This document shows positions 48,900 to 60,304 of a DNA stretch of 64,000 bases, piece by piece. Below the pieces are notes generated by a model, which saw only the letters and a list, made by a program, of their open reading frames with translations, had not been told where the DNA came from and did no database searches. The DNA is taken from NCBI GenBank assembly GCA_034359265.1, contig CP136897.1, forward strand, positions 37,249,501-37,313,500, read 5' to 3'. Each line of letters begins with the position of its first letter. The first letter of the stretch is position 1. The translations under genes and the position numbers were made by a program. This DNA is from Canna indica. Lineage: Eukaryota > Streptophyta > Magnoliopsida > Zingiberales > Cannaceae.

Positions 48900-49265
48900 T
48901 TTTTTTACTACCTATTTGATTGCACGATGAGATCATTTTTTTTACCACTCTTTCTAACCAAACGTTAAGCACGGATGATGTCATCGGCATAAAATTTGGC
49001 TGTCGATCGCCCGCGCGGGGCCCGCCGCAACCTCTACGGCCGGCTCGATCGACCAACCGACCCGAAAAATTATAATTTGTAAATAAATAAGAAAAATAAC
49101 ATTTCAATTATTATTTTTCGTTTAAAACGGGCGTAACACCGTGCATTATTGTCCGATTTCAGCTTTTCACGTGGCGCTGAAAGGCGCGCGAAGAGACGAA
49201 GAAAATGACCCCGAGCTGTCCCTCGGACGCTGACCCTTATTAGCCGATGATCAGAATTGCATGAC

Positions 49266-49384
49266 GGGTGCGATCATACCAGCACTATAGCACCGGATCC
49301 CATCAAAACTTCGAACTTAAGCATGCTTGATCGAGAGTAGTACTAGGATGGGTGACCCCCTGGGAAGTCCTTGTGTTGCACCGA
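49266..49384 (+). rRNA. 5S rRNA: 5S rRNA, group K
   Basis: Group K plus A23T, C24A, G58A and C107T. Confidence 0.96.
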
Positions 49385-49754
49385 TTTTTTTACTACCTAT
49401 TTGATTGCACGACGAGATCATTTTTTTTACTACCAATCTTTCTAACCAAACGTTAAGGACAGACGATGTCGCCGCCATAAAATTTGGCTGTCGATCGCCC
49501 GCGCGGGGCCCGCCGCAATCTCTACGGCCGGCTCCATCGACCAACCGACCCGAAAAATTAAAATTTGTAAATAAATAAGAAAAATAACATTTCAATTATT
49601 ATTTTTCGTTTAAAACGGGCGTAACTCCGTGCATTATTGTTCGATTTCAGCTGTTCACGTGGCGCTGAAAGGCGCGCGAAGAGATGAAGAAAATGACCCC
49701 CGAACTCTCCCTCGGACGCTCACCCTTATTAGCCGACGATCAGAAGTGCATAAC

Positions 49755-49873
49755 GGTTGCGATCATACCAGCACTAACGCATGGAATCCCATCAGAACTC
49801 CGAAGTTAAGCGTGCTTGGGCGATACTAGTACTAGTATGGGTGACCCCTTGGGAAGTCCTCATGTTGCACTTT
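49755..49873 (+). rRNA. 5S rRNA: 5S rRNA, group I
   Basis: Group I plus C28T, C29G, G31A, G72C and G82T; partner of 45,898. Confidence 0.96.
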
Positions 49874-50239
49874 TTCTTTTACTACCTATTTGATTGCACG
49901 ACGAGATCATTTTTTTTGCCAATCTTTCTAACCAAACGTTAAGGACGGACGACGTTGTCGCCATAAATCTTGGCTGTCGATCGCCCGCGCGGGGCCCGCC
50001 GCAACCTCTACGGACGGCTCGACCGACCAACCGACCCGAAAAATTAAAATTTGTAAATAAATAAGGAAAATAACATTTCAATTATTATTTTTCGTTTAAA
50101 ACGGGCGTAACTCCGTGCATTATTGTCCGATTTCAGCTTTTCACGTGGCGCTGAAAGGCGCGCGAAGAGACGAAGAAAATGACCCCGAGCTATCCCACGG
50201 ACGCTCACCCTTATTAGCCGACGATCAGAAGTGCGTGAC

Positions 50240-50358
50240 GGGTGCGATCATGCCAGCACTAACGCACCGGATCCTATCAGAACTCCGAAGTTAAGCGTGC
50301 TTGGGCGAGAGTAGTACTAGGATGGGTGACCTCCTGGGAAGTCCTCATGTTGCACTTT
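50240..50358 (+). rRNA. 5S rRNA: 5S rRNA, group J
   Basis: Group J with C36T, plus C117T; partner of 46,383. Confidence 0.96.
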
Positions 50359-50713
50359 TTTTTTTTAACCTATTTGAGTGCATGACGAGCTCATTTTTTT
50401 TACCAATCTTTCAAACCAAACGTTAAGGACGGACGACGTCGTCGCCATAAATTTTTGGCTGTCGATCGCCCGCCGCAACCTCTACGACCGGCTCGATCGA
50501 CCAACCGACCCGAAAAATTAAAATTTGTAAATAAATAAGAAAAATAACATTTCAATTATTATTTTTCGTTTAAAACGGACGTAACTCCGTGCATTATTGT
50601 CCGATTTCAGCTTTTCACGTGGCGCTGAAAGGCGCGCGAAGAGACGAAGAAAATGACCCCGAGTTGTCCCTCGGACGCTCACCCTTATTAGCCGACGATC
50701 AGAAGTGCATGAC

Positions 50714-50832
50714 GGGTGCGATCATACTAGTACTAACGCACCGGATCCCATCAGAACTCCGAAGTGAAGCGTGCTTGCGCGATAGTGGTACTAGGATGGG
50801 TGACCACTTGGGAAGTCCTCATGTTGCACCTT
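50714..50832 (+). rRNA. 5S rRNA: 5S rRNA, group G
   Basis: Group G plus G70T, C93A and G108A; partner of 46,857. Confidence 0.96.
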
Positions 50833-51186
50833 TTTTTTTTAACCTATTTGAGTGCATGACGAGCTCATTTTTTTTACCAATCTTTCTAACCAAACGTTAA
50901 GGACGGACGACGTCGTCGCCATAAAATTTGGCTGTCGATCGCCCTCCGCAACCTCTACGACCGGCTCGATCGACCAACCGACCTGAAAAATTAAAATTTG
51001 TAAATAAATAAGAAAAATAACATTTCAATTATTATTTTTCGTTTAAAACGGACGTAACTCCGTGCATTATTGTCCGATTTCAGCTTTTCACGTGGCGCTG
51101 AAAGGCGCGCGAAGAGAGGAAGAAAATGACCCCGAGTTGTCCCTCGGACGCTCACCCTTATTAGCCAACGATCAGAAGTGCATGAC

Positions 51187-51305
51187 GGGTGCGATCATAC
51201 TAGTACTAACGCACCGGATCCCATCAGAACTCCGAAGTGAAGCGTGCTTGCGCGAGAGTGGTACTAGGATGGGTGACCCCTTGGGAAGTCCTCGTGTTGC
51301 ACTTT
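51187..51305 (+). rRNA. 5S rRNA: 5S rRNA, group G
   Basis: Group G plus C117T; partner of 47,329 without T33A. Confidence 0.97.
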
Positions 51306-51671
51306 TTTTTTTACTACCTATTTGATTGCACAACGAGATCATTTTTTTACCAATCTTTCTAACCAAACGTTAAGGATGGACGACGTCGTCGCCATAAATC
51401 TTGGCTGTCGATCGTCCGCGCGGGGCCCGCCGCAACCTCTACGGCAGGCTCGATCGAGCAACCGACCCGAAAAATTAAAATTTGTAAATAAATAAGAAAA
51501 ATAACATTGCAATTATTATTTTTCGTTTAAAACATGCGTAACTTCGTGCATTATTGTCCGATTTCAGCTTTTGACGTGGCGCTGAAAGGCGCGCGAAGAG
51601 ATGAAGAAAATGACCCCCGAACTCTCCCACGGACGCTCACCTTTATTAGCCGACGATCAGAAGTGCATGAC

Positions 51672-51790
51672 GGGTGCGATCATATGAGCACTAACGCACC
51701 GGATCCCATCAGAACTTCGAAGTTAAGCGTGCTTGTGCGAGAGTAGTACTAGGATGGGTAACCCCCTGGGAAGTCCTCGCGTTGCACCTT
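51672..51790 (+). rRNA. 5S rRNA: 5S rRNA, group H
   Basis: Group H plus C15G, G89A and T109C; relative of 39,342. Confidence 0.96.
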
Positions 51791-52156
51791 TTTTTTACTA
51801 CCTATTTGATTGCACGACGAGATCGTTTTTTTTACCAATCTTTCTAACCAAACGTTAAAGACGGACGACGTCGTCAATATAAAATTTGGCTGTCGGTCGC
51901 CCGCGCGGGGCCCGCCGCAAACACTACGGCCGGCTCCATCGACCAACCGACCCGAAAAATTAAAATTTGTAAATAAATAAGAAAAATAACATTTCAATTA
52001 TTATTTTTCGTTTAAAACAGGCGTAACTCCGTGCATTATTGTCCGATTTCAGCTGTTCACGTGGCGCTGAAAGGCGCGCGAAGAGATGAAGAAAATGACC
52101 CCCGAACTCTCCCTCGGACGCTCACCCTTAATAGCCGACGATCAGAAGTGCATAAC

Positions 52157-52275
52157 GGGTGTGATCATACTAGTACTAACGCACCGGATCCCATCAGAAC
52201 TCCGAAGTGAAGCGTGCTTGCGCGAGAGTGGTACTAGGATGGGTGACCCCTTGGGAAGTCCTCGTGTTGCACTTT
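52157..52275 (+). rRNA. 5S rRNA: 5S rRNA, group G
   Basis: Group G plus C6T and C117T, behind a group I-type leader (CAGCTGTTCACGTG). Confidence 0.96.
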
Positions 52276-52640
52276 TTTTTTTACTACCTATTTGATTGCA
52301 CAACGAGATCATTTTTTTACCAATCTTTCTAACCAAACGTTAAAGACGGACGACGTCGTCGCCATAAAATTTGGCTATCGATCGCCCGCGCGGGGCTCGC
52401 CGCAAACTCTACGGCCGGCTCCATCGACCAACCGACCCAAAAAATTAAAATTTGTAAATAAATAAGAAAAATAACATTTCAATTATTATTTTTCGTTTAA
52501 AACAGCCGTAACTCCGTGCATTATTGTCCGATTTTAGCTTTTCACGTGGCGCTGAAAGGCGCGCGAAGAGACGAAGAAAATGACCCCGAGCTGTCCCTCG
52601 GACGCTCACCCTTATTAGCGGACGATCAGAAGTGCATGAC

Positions 52641-52759
52641 GGGTGCGATCATATCAACACTAACGCACCGGATCCCATCAGAACTTTGAAGTTAACTGTG
52701 CTTGTGCGAGAGTAGTACTAGGATGGGTGACCCCCTGGGAAGTCCTCGTGTTGCACTTG
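52641..52759 (+). rRNA. 5S rRNA: 5S rRNA, group H
   Basis: Group H plus G17A, C47T, G56C, C57T and C117T; relative of 48,299. Confidence 0.96.
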
Positions 52760-53204
52760 TCTTTTTACAACCTATTTGATTGCACGACGAGATTATTTTT
52801 TTTGCCAATTTTTCTAACCAAACGTTAAGGACGGACGACGTAGTCGCCATAAAATTTGGCTGTCGATCGCCCGCGCGGGTCCCGCCGCAACCTCTACGGC
52901 AGGCTCGATCGACCAACCGACCCGAAAAATTAACATTTGTAAATAAATAAGGAAAATAACATTTCAATTATTATTTTTCGTTTAAAACGGGCGTAACTCC
53001 GTGCATTATTATCCGACTTCAGCTTTTCACGTGGCGCTGAAAGGCGCGCGAAGAGACGAAGAAAATGACCCCGAGCTGTTCCTCGGACGCTCACCCTTAT
53101 TAGCCGACGATCAGAAGTGCATGATGGGTGCGATCATACCAGCACTAACGCACCGGATCCGATCAGAACTCCGAAGTTAAGTGTGCTTGGGCGAGAGTAG
53201 TATT

Positions 53205-53327
53205 AGGATGGGTAGGGGTGAGCAAACTTTACCGATTCACCGAAACCGAACCAAAACCGACCGAACCGAAACCGATTTAACCGAACCGAATTAACCGAAT
53301 TAACCGATGCTCACCCCTAAGGATGGG
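53205..53327. repeat. 8-bp target-site duplication AGGATGGG flanking the MITE
   Basis: The duplicated octamer equals 5S residues 80-87, the first half of Box C. The empty-site relative at 40,313 has this octamer once. Confidence 0.93.
53213..53319. mobile_element. hAT-type MITE (107 bp) inserted in a 5S gene
   Basis: The element has 12-bp perfect terminal inverted repeats, TAGGGGTGAGCA at the left and TGCTCACCCCTA at the right. It is flanked by a perfect 8-bp direct repeat AGGATGGG (53,205-53,212 and 53,320-53,327). An 8-bp target duplication with TA(G)GGG-type termini is the signature of the hAT superfamily. The interior is an imperfect run of ACCGAA/TTAACCGA motifs with no coding capacity, as in many plant non-autonomous hAT elements. 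Its occupant gene shares four private variants (C36G C57T C78T G97C) with the uninterrupted gene at 40,313, which serves as an empty-site relative inside the same window. Confidence 0.92.
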
Positions 53328-53632
53328 TGACCCCCTCGGAAGTCCTCGTGTTGCACCTTTTTTTTTAACCTATTTGGCTGTCGATCGCCCGCCGCAACCT
53401 CTACAGCCGGCTCGATCGACCAACCGACCCGAAAAATTAAAATTTGTAAATAAATAAGAAAAATAACATTTCAATTATTATTTTTCGTTTAAAACGGGCG
53501 TAACTCCGTGCATTATTGTTCGATTTCAGCTTTTCACGTGGCGCTGAAAGGCGCGCGAAGAGAGGAAGAAAATGACCCCGAGTTGTCCCTCGGACGCTCA
53601 CCCATATTAGCCGACGATCAGAAGTGCATGAC

Positions 53633-53751
53633 GGGTGTGATCATACTAGCACTAACGCACCGGATCCCATCAGAACTCCGAAGTGAAGCGTGCTTGCGCG
53701 AGAGTGGTACTAGGATGGGTGACCCCTTGGGAAGTCCTCGTGTTGCACCTT
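53633..53751 (+). rRNA. 5S rRNA: 5S rRNA, group G-like
   Basis: C6T, C15T, T53G, G65C, A74G, C95T; group G without C18T. Confidence 0.97.
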
Positions 53752-54118
53752 TTTTTTTACTACCTATTTGATTGCACGACGAGATCATTTTTTTTACTAA
53801 TCTTTCTAACCAAACGTTAAGGACGGACGACGTCGTCGCTATAAATCTTGGCTGTCGATCGCCCGCGCGGGGCCCGCCGCAACCTCTACGGAAGGCTCGA
53901 TCGAGCAACCGACCTGAAAAATTAAAATTTGTAAATAAATAAGGAAAATAACATTTCAATTATTATTTTTCGTTTAAAACGGGCGTAACTCCGTGCATTA
54001 TTGTCCGATTTCAGCTTTTCACGTGGCGCTGAAAGGCGCGCAAAGAGACGAAGAAAATGACCCCCGAACTCTCCCTCGGACGCTCACCATTATTAGCCGA
54101 CGATTAGAAGTGCATGAC

Positions 54119-54237
54119 GGGTGCGATCATACTAGCACTAACGCACCAGATCGCATCAGAACTCCGAAGTGAAGCGTGCTTCCGCGAGAGTGGTACTAGG
54201 ATGGGTGACCCCTTGGGAAGTCCTCGTGTTGCACCTT
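54119..54237 (+). rRNA. 5S rRNA: 5S rRNA, group G-like
   Basis: C15T, G30A, C35G, T53G, G64C, G65C, A74G, C95T. Confidence 0.96.
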
Positions 54238-54601
54238 TTTTTTTCTACCTATTTGATTGCACGACGAGATCATTTTTTTACCAATCTTTCTAACCAAACG
54301 TTAACGACGGACGACGTCGTCGCCATAAATCTTGGCTGTCGATCGCCCGCACGGGGCCCGCCGCAACCACTACGGCCGGCTAGATCGACCAACAAACCCG
54401 AAAAATTAAAATTTGTAAATAAATAAGAAAAATAACATTTCAATTATTATTTTTCGTTTAAAACGGGCGTAACTCCGTGCATCATTGTCCGATTTCAGCT
54501 TTTCACGTGGCGCTGAAAGGCGCGCAAAGAGACGAAGAAAATGACCCCGAGCTGTCCCTCGGACGCTCACCCTTATTAGCCGACGATCAGAAATGCATGA
54601 T

Positions 54602-54720
54602 GGGTGCGATCATACCAGCACTAACGCACCGGATTCCATCAGAACTCCGAAATTAAGCGTGCTTGGGCGAGAGTAGTACTAGGATGGGTGACCCCCTAGG
54701 AAGTCCTCGTGTTGCACCTT
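54602..54720 (+). rRNA. 5S rRNA: 5S rRNA, near-consensus
   Basis: C34T, G51A, G97A only. Confidence 0.97.
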
Positions 54721-55086
54721 TTTTTTTACTACCTATTTGATTGCACGACGAGATAATTTTTTTTACCAATCTTTCTAACCAAACGTTAAGAACGGACAAC
54801 GACGTCGCCATAAAATTTGGCTATCGATCGCCCGCGCGGGGCCCGTCGCAACATCTACGGCCAGCTCGATCGTCCAACCCACCCGAAAAATTAAAATTTG
54901 TAAATAAATAAGAAAAATAACATTTCAATTATTATTTTTCGTTTAAAACCGGCGTAACTCCGTGCATTATTATCCGATTTCAGCTTTTCACGTGGCGCTG
55001 AAACGCGCGCGAAGAGACGAAGAAAATGACCCCGAGTTGTTCGTCGGACGCTCACCCTTATTAGCCGACGATCAGAAGTGCGTATC

Positions 55087-55205
55087 GGGTGTGATCATAC
55101 CAGCACTAACGCTCTAGATCCCATCAGAACTCCGAAGTTAAGCGTGCTTGGCCGAGAGTAGTACTAGGATGGGTGACGCCCTGGGAAATCCTCGCGTTGT
55201 ACCTT
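55087..55205 (+). rRNA. 5S rRNA: 5S rRNA, degenerate
   Basis: C6T, A27T, C29T, G30A, G66C, C92G, G102A, T109C, C114T. Confidence 0.95.
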
Positions 55206-55571
55206 TTTTTTACTACCTATTTGATTGCACGACAAGATCATTTTTTTTACAAATCTTTCTAACCAAACGTTAAGAATGGACGACGTCGTCGCCATAAATC
55301 TTGGCTGTCGATCGCCCCCGCGGGGCCCACCGCAACATCTACGGCCGGCTTGATCGACCAACCGACCCGAAAAATTAAAATTTGTAAATAAATAAGAAAA
55401 ATAACATTTCAATTATTATTTTTCGTTTAAAACGGGCGTAACTCCGTGCATTATTGTCCGATTTCAGCTTTTCACGTGGCGCTGAAAGGCGCGCAAAGAG
55501 ACGAAGAAAATGACCCCCGAACTCTCCCTCGGACGCTCACCCTTATTAGCCGACGATCAGAAGTGTGTATC

Positions 55572-55690
55572 GGTTGTGATCATACCAGCACTAACGCTCT
55601 AGATCCAATCAGAACTCCGAAGTTAAGCGTGCTTGCGCGAGAGTGGTACTTGGATGGGTGAACCCTTGGGAAGTCCTCGTGTTGCACCTT
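55572..55690 (+). rRNA. 5S rRNA: 5S rRNA, degenerate
   Basis: G3T, C6T, A27T, C29T, G30A, C36A, G65C, A74G, A80T, C91A, C95T. Terminator interrupted (CTTTTATTTTTAC). Confidence 0.95.
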
Positions 55691-56057
55691 TTATTTTTAC
55701 TACCTATTTGATTGCACGACGAGATCATTTTTTTTACCAATCTTTCTAACCAAACGTTAAGGACGGACGACGTCGTCGCCATAAATCTTGGATGTCGATC
55801 GCCCGCGTGGGGCCCGCCGCAACCTCTACGGCCGGCTCGATCGACGAACCGACCCAAAAAATTAAAATTTGTAAATAAATAAGAAAAATAACATTTCAAT
55901 TATTATTTTTCGTTTAAAACGGGCGTAACTCCGTGCATTATTGTCCGATTTCAGCTTTTCACGTGGCGCTGAAACGCGCGCGAAGAGATGAAGAAAATGA
56001 CCCTGAGTTGTCCCTCGGACGCTCACCCTTATTAGCCGACGATCAGAAGTGCATGAC

Positions 56058-56176
56058 GGGTGCGATCATACTAGCACTAACGCACCGGATCCCATCAGAA
56101 CTTCGAGGTTCAGCGCGCTTGCGCGAGAGTGGTACTAGGATGGGTGACCCCTTGGGAAGTCCTCGTGTTGCACCTT
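56058..56176 (+). rRNA. 5S rRNA: 5S rRNA, ungrouped
   Basis: C15T, C46T, A50G, A54C, T59C, G65C, A74G, C95T; three changes in Box A. Terminator interrupted as in the previous copy. Confidence 0.95.
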
Positions 56177-56544
56177 TTATTTTTACTACCTATTTGATTG
56201 CACGACGAGATCATTTTTTTTACCAATCATTCTAAACAAACGTTAAGGACGGACGATGTCGTCGCCATAAAATTTGGCTGTCGATCGCCCGCGCGGGGCC
56301 CGCCGCAACCTCTACGGCCGGCTCGATCGACCAACCAACTCGAAAAATTAAAATTTGTAAATAAATAAGAAAAATAACGTTTTAATTATTATTTTTCGTT
56401 TAAAACGGGCGTAACTCCGTGCATTATTGTCCGATTTCAGCTTTTCACTTGGCGCTGAAAGGCGCGCAAAGAGACGAAGAAAATGACCCCCGAACTCTCC
56501 CTCGGACGCTCACCCTTATTAGCCGACGATCAGAAGTGCATATC

Positions 56545-56663
56545 GGGTGTGATCATACCAGCACTAACGCACCGGATCCCATCAAAACTCCGAAGTTAAG
56601 CGTGCTTGGGCGAGAGTTGTACTAGGATGGGTGACCCCCTAGGAAGTCCTCACGTTGTACCTT
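56545..56663 (+). rRNA. 5S rRNA: 5S rRNA, ungrouped
   Basis: C6T, G41A, A74T, G97A, G108A, T109C, C114T. Confidence 0.96.
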
Positions 56664-57028
56664 TTTTTTACTACATATTTGATTGCATGACGAGATAATT
56701 TTTTTTACCAATCTTTCTAACCAAACGTTAAGGACGGACGACGTCGTCGCCATAAATCTTGGCTGTCGATCGCCCGCGCGGGGCCCGCCGCAACCTCTAC
56801 GGCCGGCTCGATCGACCAATCGACCCGAAAAATTAAAATTTGTAAATAAATAAGAAAAATAACATTTCAATTATTATTTTTCGTTTAAAACGGGCGTAAC
56901 TCCGTGCATTATTGTCCGATTTCAGCTTTTCACGTGGCGCTGAAACGCGCGCGAAGAGACGAAGAAAATGACCCCGAGTTGTTCCTCGGACGCTCACCCT
57001 TATTTGCCGACGATCAGAAGTGCATGAC

Positions 57029-57147
57029 GGGTTCTATCATACTAGCACTAACGCACCGGATCCCATCAGAACTCCGAAGATATGCGTGCTTGGGCGAGAG
57101 TAGTACTAGGATGGGTGACCCCTTGGGAAGTCCTCGTGTTGCACCTT
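57029..57147 (+). rRNA. 5S rRNA: 5S rRNA, ungrouped
   Basis: G5T, G7T, C15T, T52A, A55T, C95T. Helix I and Box A are both damaged. Confidence 0.95.
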
Positions 57148-57514
57148 TTTTTTTACTACCTATTTGATTGCACGACGAGATCATTTTTTTTACCAATCTT
57201 TCTAACCAAACGTTAAGGACGGACGACGTCGTCAACATAAAATTTGGCTGTCGATCGCCCACGCGGGGCTCGCCGCAACCTCTACGGCCGGCTCGATCGA
57301 CCAACCGACCCGAAAAATTATAATTTGTAAATAAATAAGAAAAATAACATTTCAATTATTATTTTTCGTTTAAAACGGGCGTAACTACGTGCATTATTGT
57401 CCGATTTCAGCTTTTCACGTGGCGCTGAAAGGCGCCCAAAGAGACGAAGAAAATGACCCCCGAACTCTCCCTCGGACGCTCACCCTTATTAGCCGATGAT
57501 CAGAAGGGCATATT

Positions 57515-57608
57515 CGGTGCGATCATACTAGCACTAATGCACCGGATCCCATTAGAACTCCGAAGTTAAGCGTGCTTGGGCGAGAGTAGTACTAGGATGG
57601 GTGACCCC
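57515..57608 (+). pseudogene. 5S rRNA: 5S rRNA truncated at the 3' end
   Basis: Residues 1-94 (G1C, C15T, C24T, C39T), then directly into the T-run: GGGTGACCCCTTTTTTTTT. About 23 bp, residues 95-117, are lost, so the 3' strands of helices I and V are absent. Boxes A and C remain mostly present, so it may still bind TFIIIA and give a short RNA. The unit is 463 bp. Confidence 0.95.
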
Positions 57609-57977
57609 TTTTTTTTTACTTCCTATTTGATTGCACGACGAGATCATTTTTTTTACCAATCTTTCTAACCAAACGTTAAGGACGGATGACGTCGTCGACA
57701 TAAAATTTGGCTTTCGATCGTCCGTGCGGGGCCCGCCGAAAACTCTACGGCCGGCTCGATCGACCAACCGACCCGAAAAATTAAAATTTGTAAATAAATA
57801 AGAAAAATAACATTTCAATTATTATTTTTTGTTTAAAACGGCCGTAACTCCGTGCATTATTGTCCGATTTTAGCTTTTTACGTGGCGCTAAAAGGAGCGC
57901 AAAGAGACGAAGAAAATGACCCCCGAACTCTCCCTCGGACGCTCACCCTTATTAGCCGACGATTAGAAGTGCATGAC

Positions 57978-58096
57978 GGGTGCGATCATACTAGCACTAA
58001 CGCACCGGATCCCATCAGAACTTCGAAGTTCAGCGTGCTTGCGCGAGAGTGGTACTAGGATGGGTGACCCCTTGGGAAGTCCTCGTGTTGCACCTT
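57978..58096 (+). rRNA. 5S rRNA: 5S rRNA, group C-like
   Basis: C15T, C46T, A54C, G65C, A74G, C95T. Confidence 0.97.
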
Positions 58097-58462
58097 TTTT
58101 TTTACTACCTATTTGATTGCACGACGAGATCATTTTTTTTACCAATCTTTCTAAACAAACGTTAAGGACGGACGACGTCGTCGCCATAAAATTTGGCTGT
58201 CGATCGCCCGCGCGGGGCCTGCCGCAACCTCTACGGCCGGCTCGATCGACCAACGAACTCGAAAAATTAAAATTTGTAAATAAATAAGAAAAATAACATT
58301 TCAATTATTATTTTTCGTTTAAAACGGGCGTAACTCCGTGCATTATTGTCCGATTTCAGCTTTTCACGTGGCGCTGAAATGCGCGCGAAGAGACGAAGAA
58401 AATGACCCCGAGTTGTTCCTTGGACGCTCACCCTTATTAGCCGACGATCAGAAGTGCATGAC

Positions 58463-58581
58463 GGGTGCGATCATACTAGCACTAACGCACCGGATCCCAT
58501 CAGAACTCCGAAGATAAGCGTGCTTAGGCGAGAGTAGTACTAGGATGGGTGACCCCTTGGGAAGTCCTCGTGTTGCACCTT
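58463..58581 (+). rRNA. 5S rRNA: 5S rRNA, ungrouped
   Basis: C15T, T52A, G64A, C95T. Confidence 0.97.
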
Positions 58582-58949
58582 TTTTTTTACTACCTATTTG
58601 ATTGCACGACGAGATCATTTTTTTTACCAATCTTTCTAACCAAACGTTAAGGACGGACGACGTCGTCGACATAAAATTTGGCTGTCGATCGCCCACGCGG
58701 GACTCGCCGCAACCTCTACGGCCGGCTCGATCGACCAACCAACCCGAAAAATTATAATTTGTAAATAAATAAGAAAAATAACATTTCAATTATTATTTTT
58801 CATTTAAAACGAGCGTAACTCCGTGCATTATTGTCCGATTTCAGCTTTTCACGTGGCGCTGAAAGGCGCCCAAAATAGACGAAGAAAATGACCCCCGAAA
58901 TCTCCCTCGGACGCTCACCCTTATTAGCCGATGATCAGAAGGGCATATT

Positions 58950-59068
58950 CGGTGCGATCATACTAGCACTAATGCACCGGATCCCATTAGAACTCCTAAG
59001 TTAAGCGTGCTTGGGCGAGAGTAGTACTAAGATGGGTGACCCCTTGGGAAGTCCTCGTGTTGCACCTT
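58950..59068 (+). rRNA. 5S rRNA: 5S rRNA, ungrouped
   Basis: G1C, C15T, C24T, C39T, G48T, G81A, C95T; a full-length relative of the truncated copy at 57,515, with the same GGGCATATTC leader. Confidence 0.96.
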
Positions 59069-59434
59069 TTTTTTACTTCCTATTTCATTGCACGACGAGA
59101 TCATTTTTTTTACCAATCTTTCTAACCAAACGTTAAGGACAGACGACGTCGTCGCCATAAATCTTGGCTGTCGATCGCCCGCGCGGGGCCCGCCGCAACC
59201 TCTACGGCCAGCTCGATCGACCAACCGACCCGAAAAATTAAAATTTGTAAATAAATAAGAAAAATAACAATTCAATTATTATTTTTCGTTTAAAACGGGC
59301 GTAACTCCGTGCATTATTGTCTGATTTCAGCTTTTCACGTGGCGCTGAAAGGCGCGCGAAGAGACAAAGAAAATGACCCCCGAACTCTCCCTCGGACGCT
59401 CACCCTTATTAGCCGACGATCAGAAGAGCATGAC

Positions 59435-59553
59435 GGGTGCGATCATACCAGCACTAACGCACCGGATCCCATCAGAACTACGAAGTTAAGCATGGTTGGG
59501 CGAGAGTAGTACTCGGATGGGTGACCCCCTGGGAAGTCCTCGTGTTGCACCTA
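59435..59553 (+). rRNA. 5S rRNA: 5S rRNA, ungrouped
   Basis: C46A, G58A, C61G, A80C. Confidence 0.97.
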
Positions 59554-59918
59554 TTTTTTTACTACCTATTTGATTGAACGACGAGATCATTTTTTTTACC
59601 AATCTTTCTAACCAAACGATAAGGACGGACGACATCGTCGCCATAAAATTTGGCTGTCGATCGCTCGCGCGGGGCCCGCCGCAAACTCTACGGCCGGTTC
59701 GATCGACCAACCGACCCGAAAAATTAAAATTTGTAAATAAATAAGAAAAATAACATTTCAATTATTATTTTTCGTTTAAAACGGGCGTAACTCCGTGCAT
59801 TATTGTCAGATTTCAGCTTTTCACGTGGCGCTGAAAGGCGCGCAAAGAGACGAAGAAAATGACCCCGAGCTGCCCTCGGATGCTCACCCTTATTAGCCGA
59901 CGATCAGAGGTGCATGAC

Positions 59919-60037
59919 GGGTGTTATCATACCAGCACTAACGCACCGTATCCCATCAGAACTCCGAAGTTAAGCGTGCTTGGGCGAGAGTAGTACTAGG
60001 ATGGGTGACCCCCTGGGAAGTCCTCGTGTTGCACTTT
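59919..60037 (+). rRNA. 5S rRNA: 5S rRNA, near-consensus
   Basis: C6T, G7T, G31T, C117T. Confidence 0.97.
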
Positions 60038-60304
60038 TTTTTTTACTACCTATTTGATTGCACGACGAGATCATTTTTTTACCAATCTTTCTAACCAAAC
60101 GTTAAGGACGGACGACGTCGTCGACATAAAATTTGGCTGTCGATCGCCCGCGCGGGGCCCGCCGCAACCTCTACGGCCGGTTCGATCGACCAACCGACCC
60201 GAAAAATTAAAATTTGTAAATAAATAAGAAAAATAACATTTCAATTATTATTTTTCGTTTAAAACGGGCGTAACTCCGTGCATTATTGTCCGATTTCAGC
60301 TTTT

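Larger units (their letters stand above)
49440..51525. repeat. Local duplication, copy b
   Basis: Second copy of 45,583-47,665. Its left edge fuses a group K unit (terminator region ACCGATTTTTTT) to the group H-type spacer with GACAGACGATGTCGCCGCC, so the joint lies close to 49,440 inside a spacer. Confidence 0.82.
53126..53359 (+). pseudogene. 5S rRNA: 5S rRNA interrupted by a hAT MITE in Box C
   Basis: Residues 1-87 lie at 53,126-53,212, then the 107-bp element, then residues 80-119 (80-87 duplicated) at 53,320-53,359. Other variants are C36G, C57T, C78T and G97C. Box C is split, and any transcript would carry the element plus the duplicated octamer (115 extra bases), so it cannot fold as 5S. 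The spacer behind it has lost about 80 bp between two ATTTG repeats, taking the second T-run and the GACGTC palindrome. Confidence 0.95.

Noticed and set aside
53221..53307. ACCGAA-rich interior of the MITE as a telomere-like or microsatellite repeat
   Set aside because: It is bounded by matched TIRs and a target duplication, so it belongs to the transposon; the motif does not match the plant telomere repeat.
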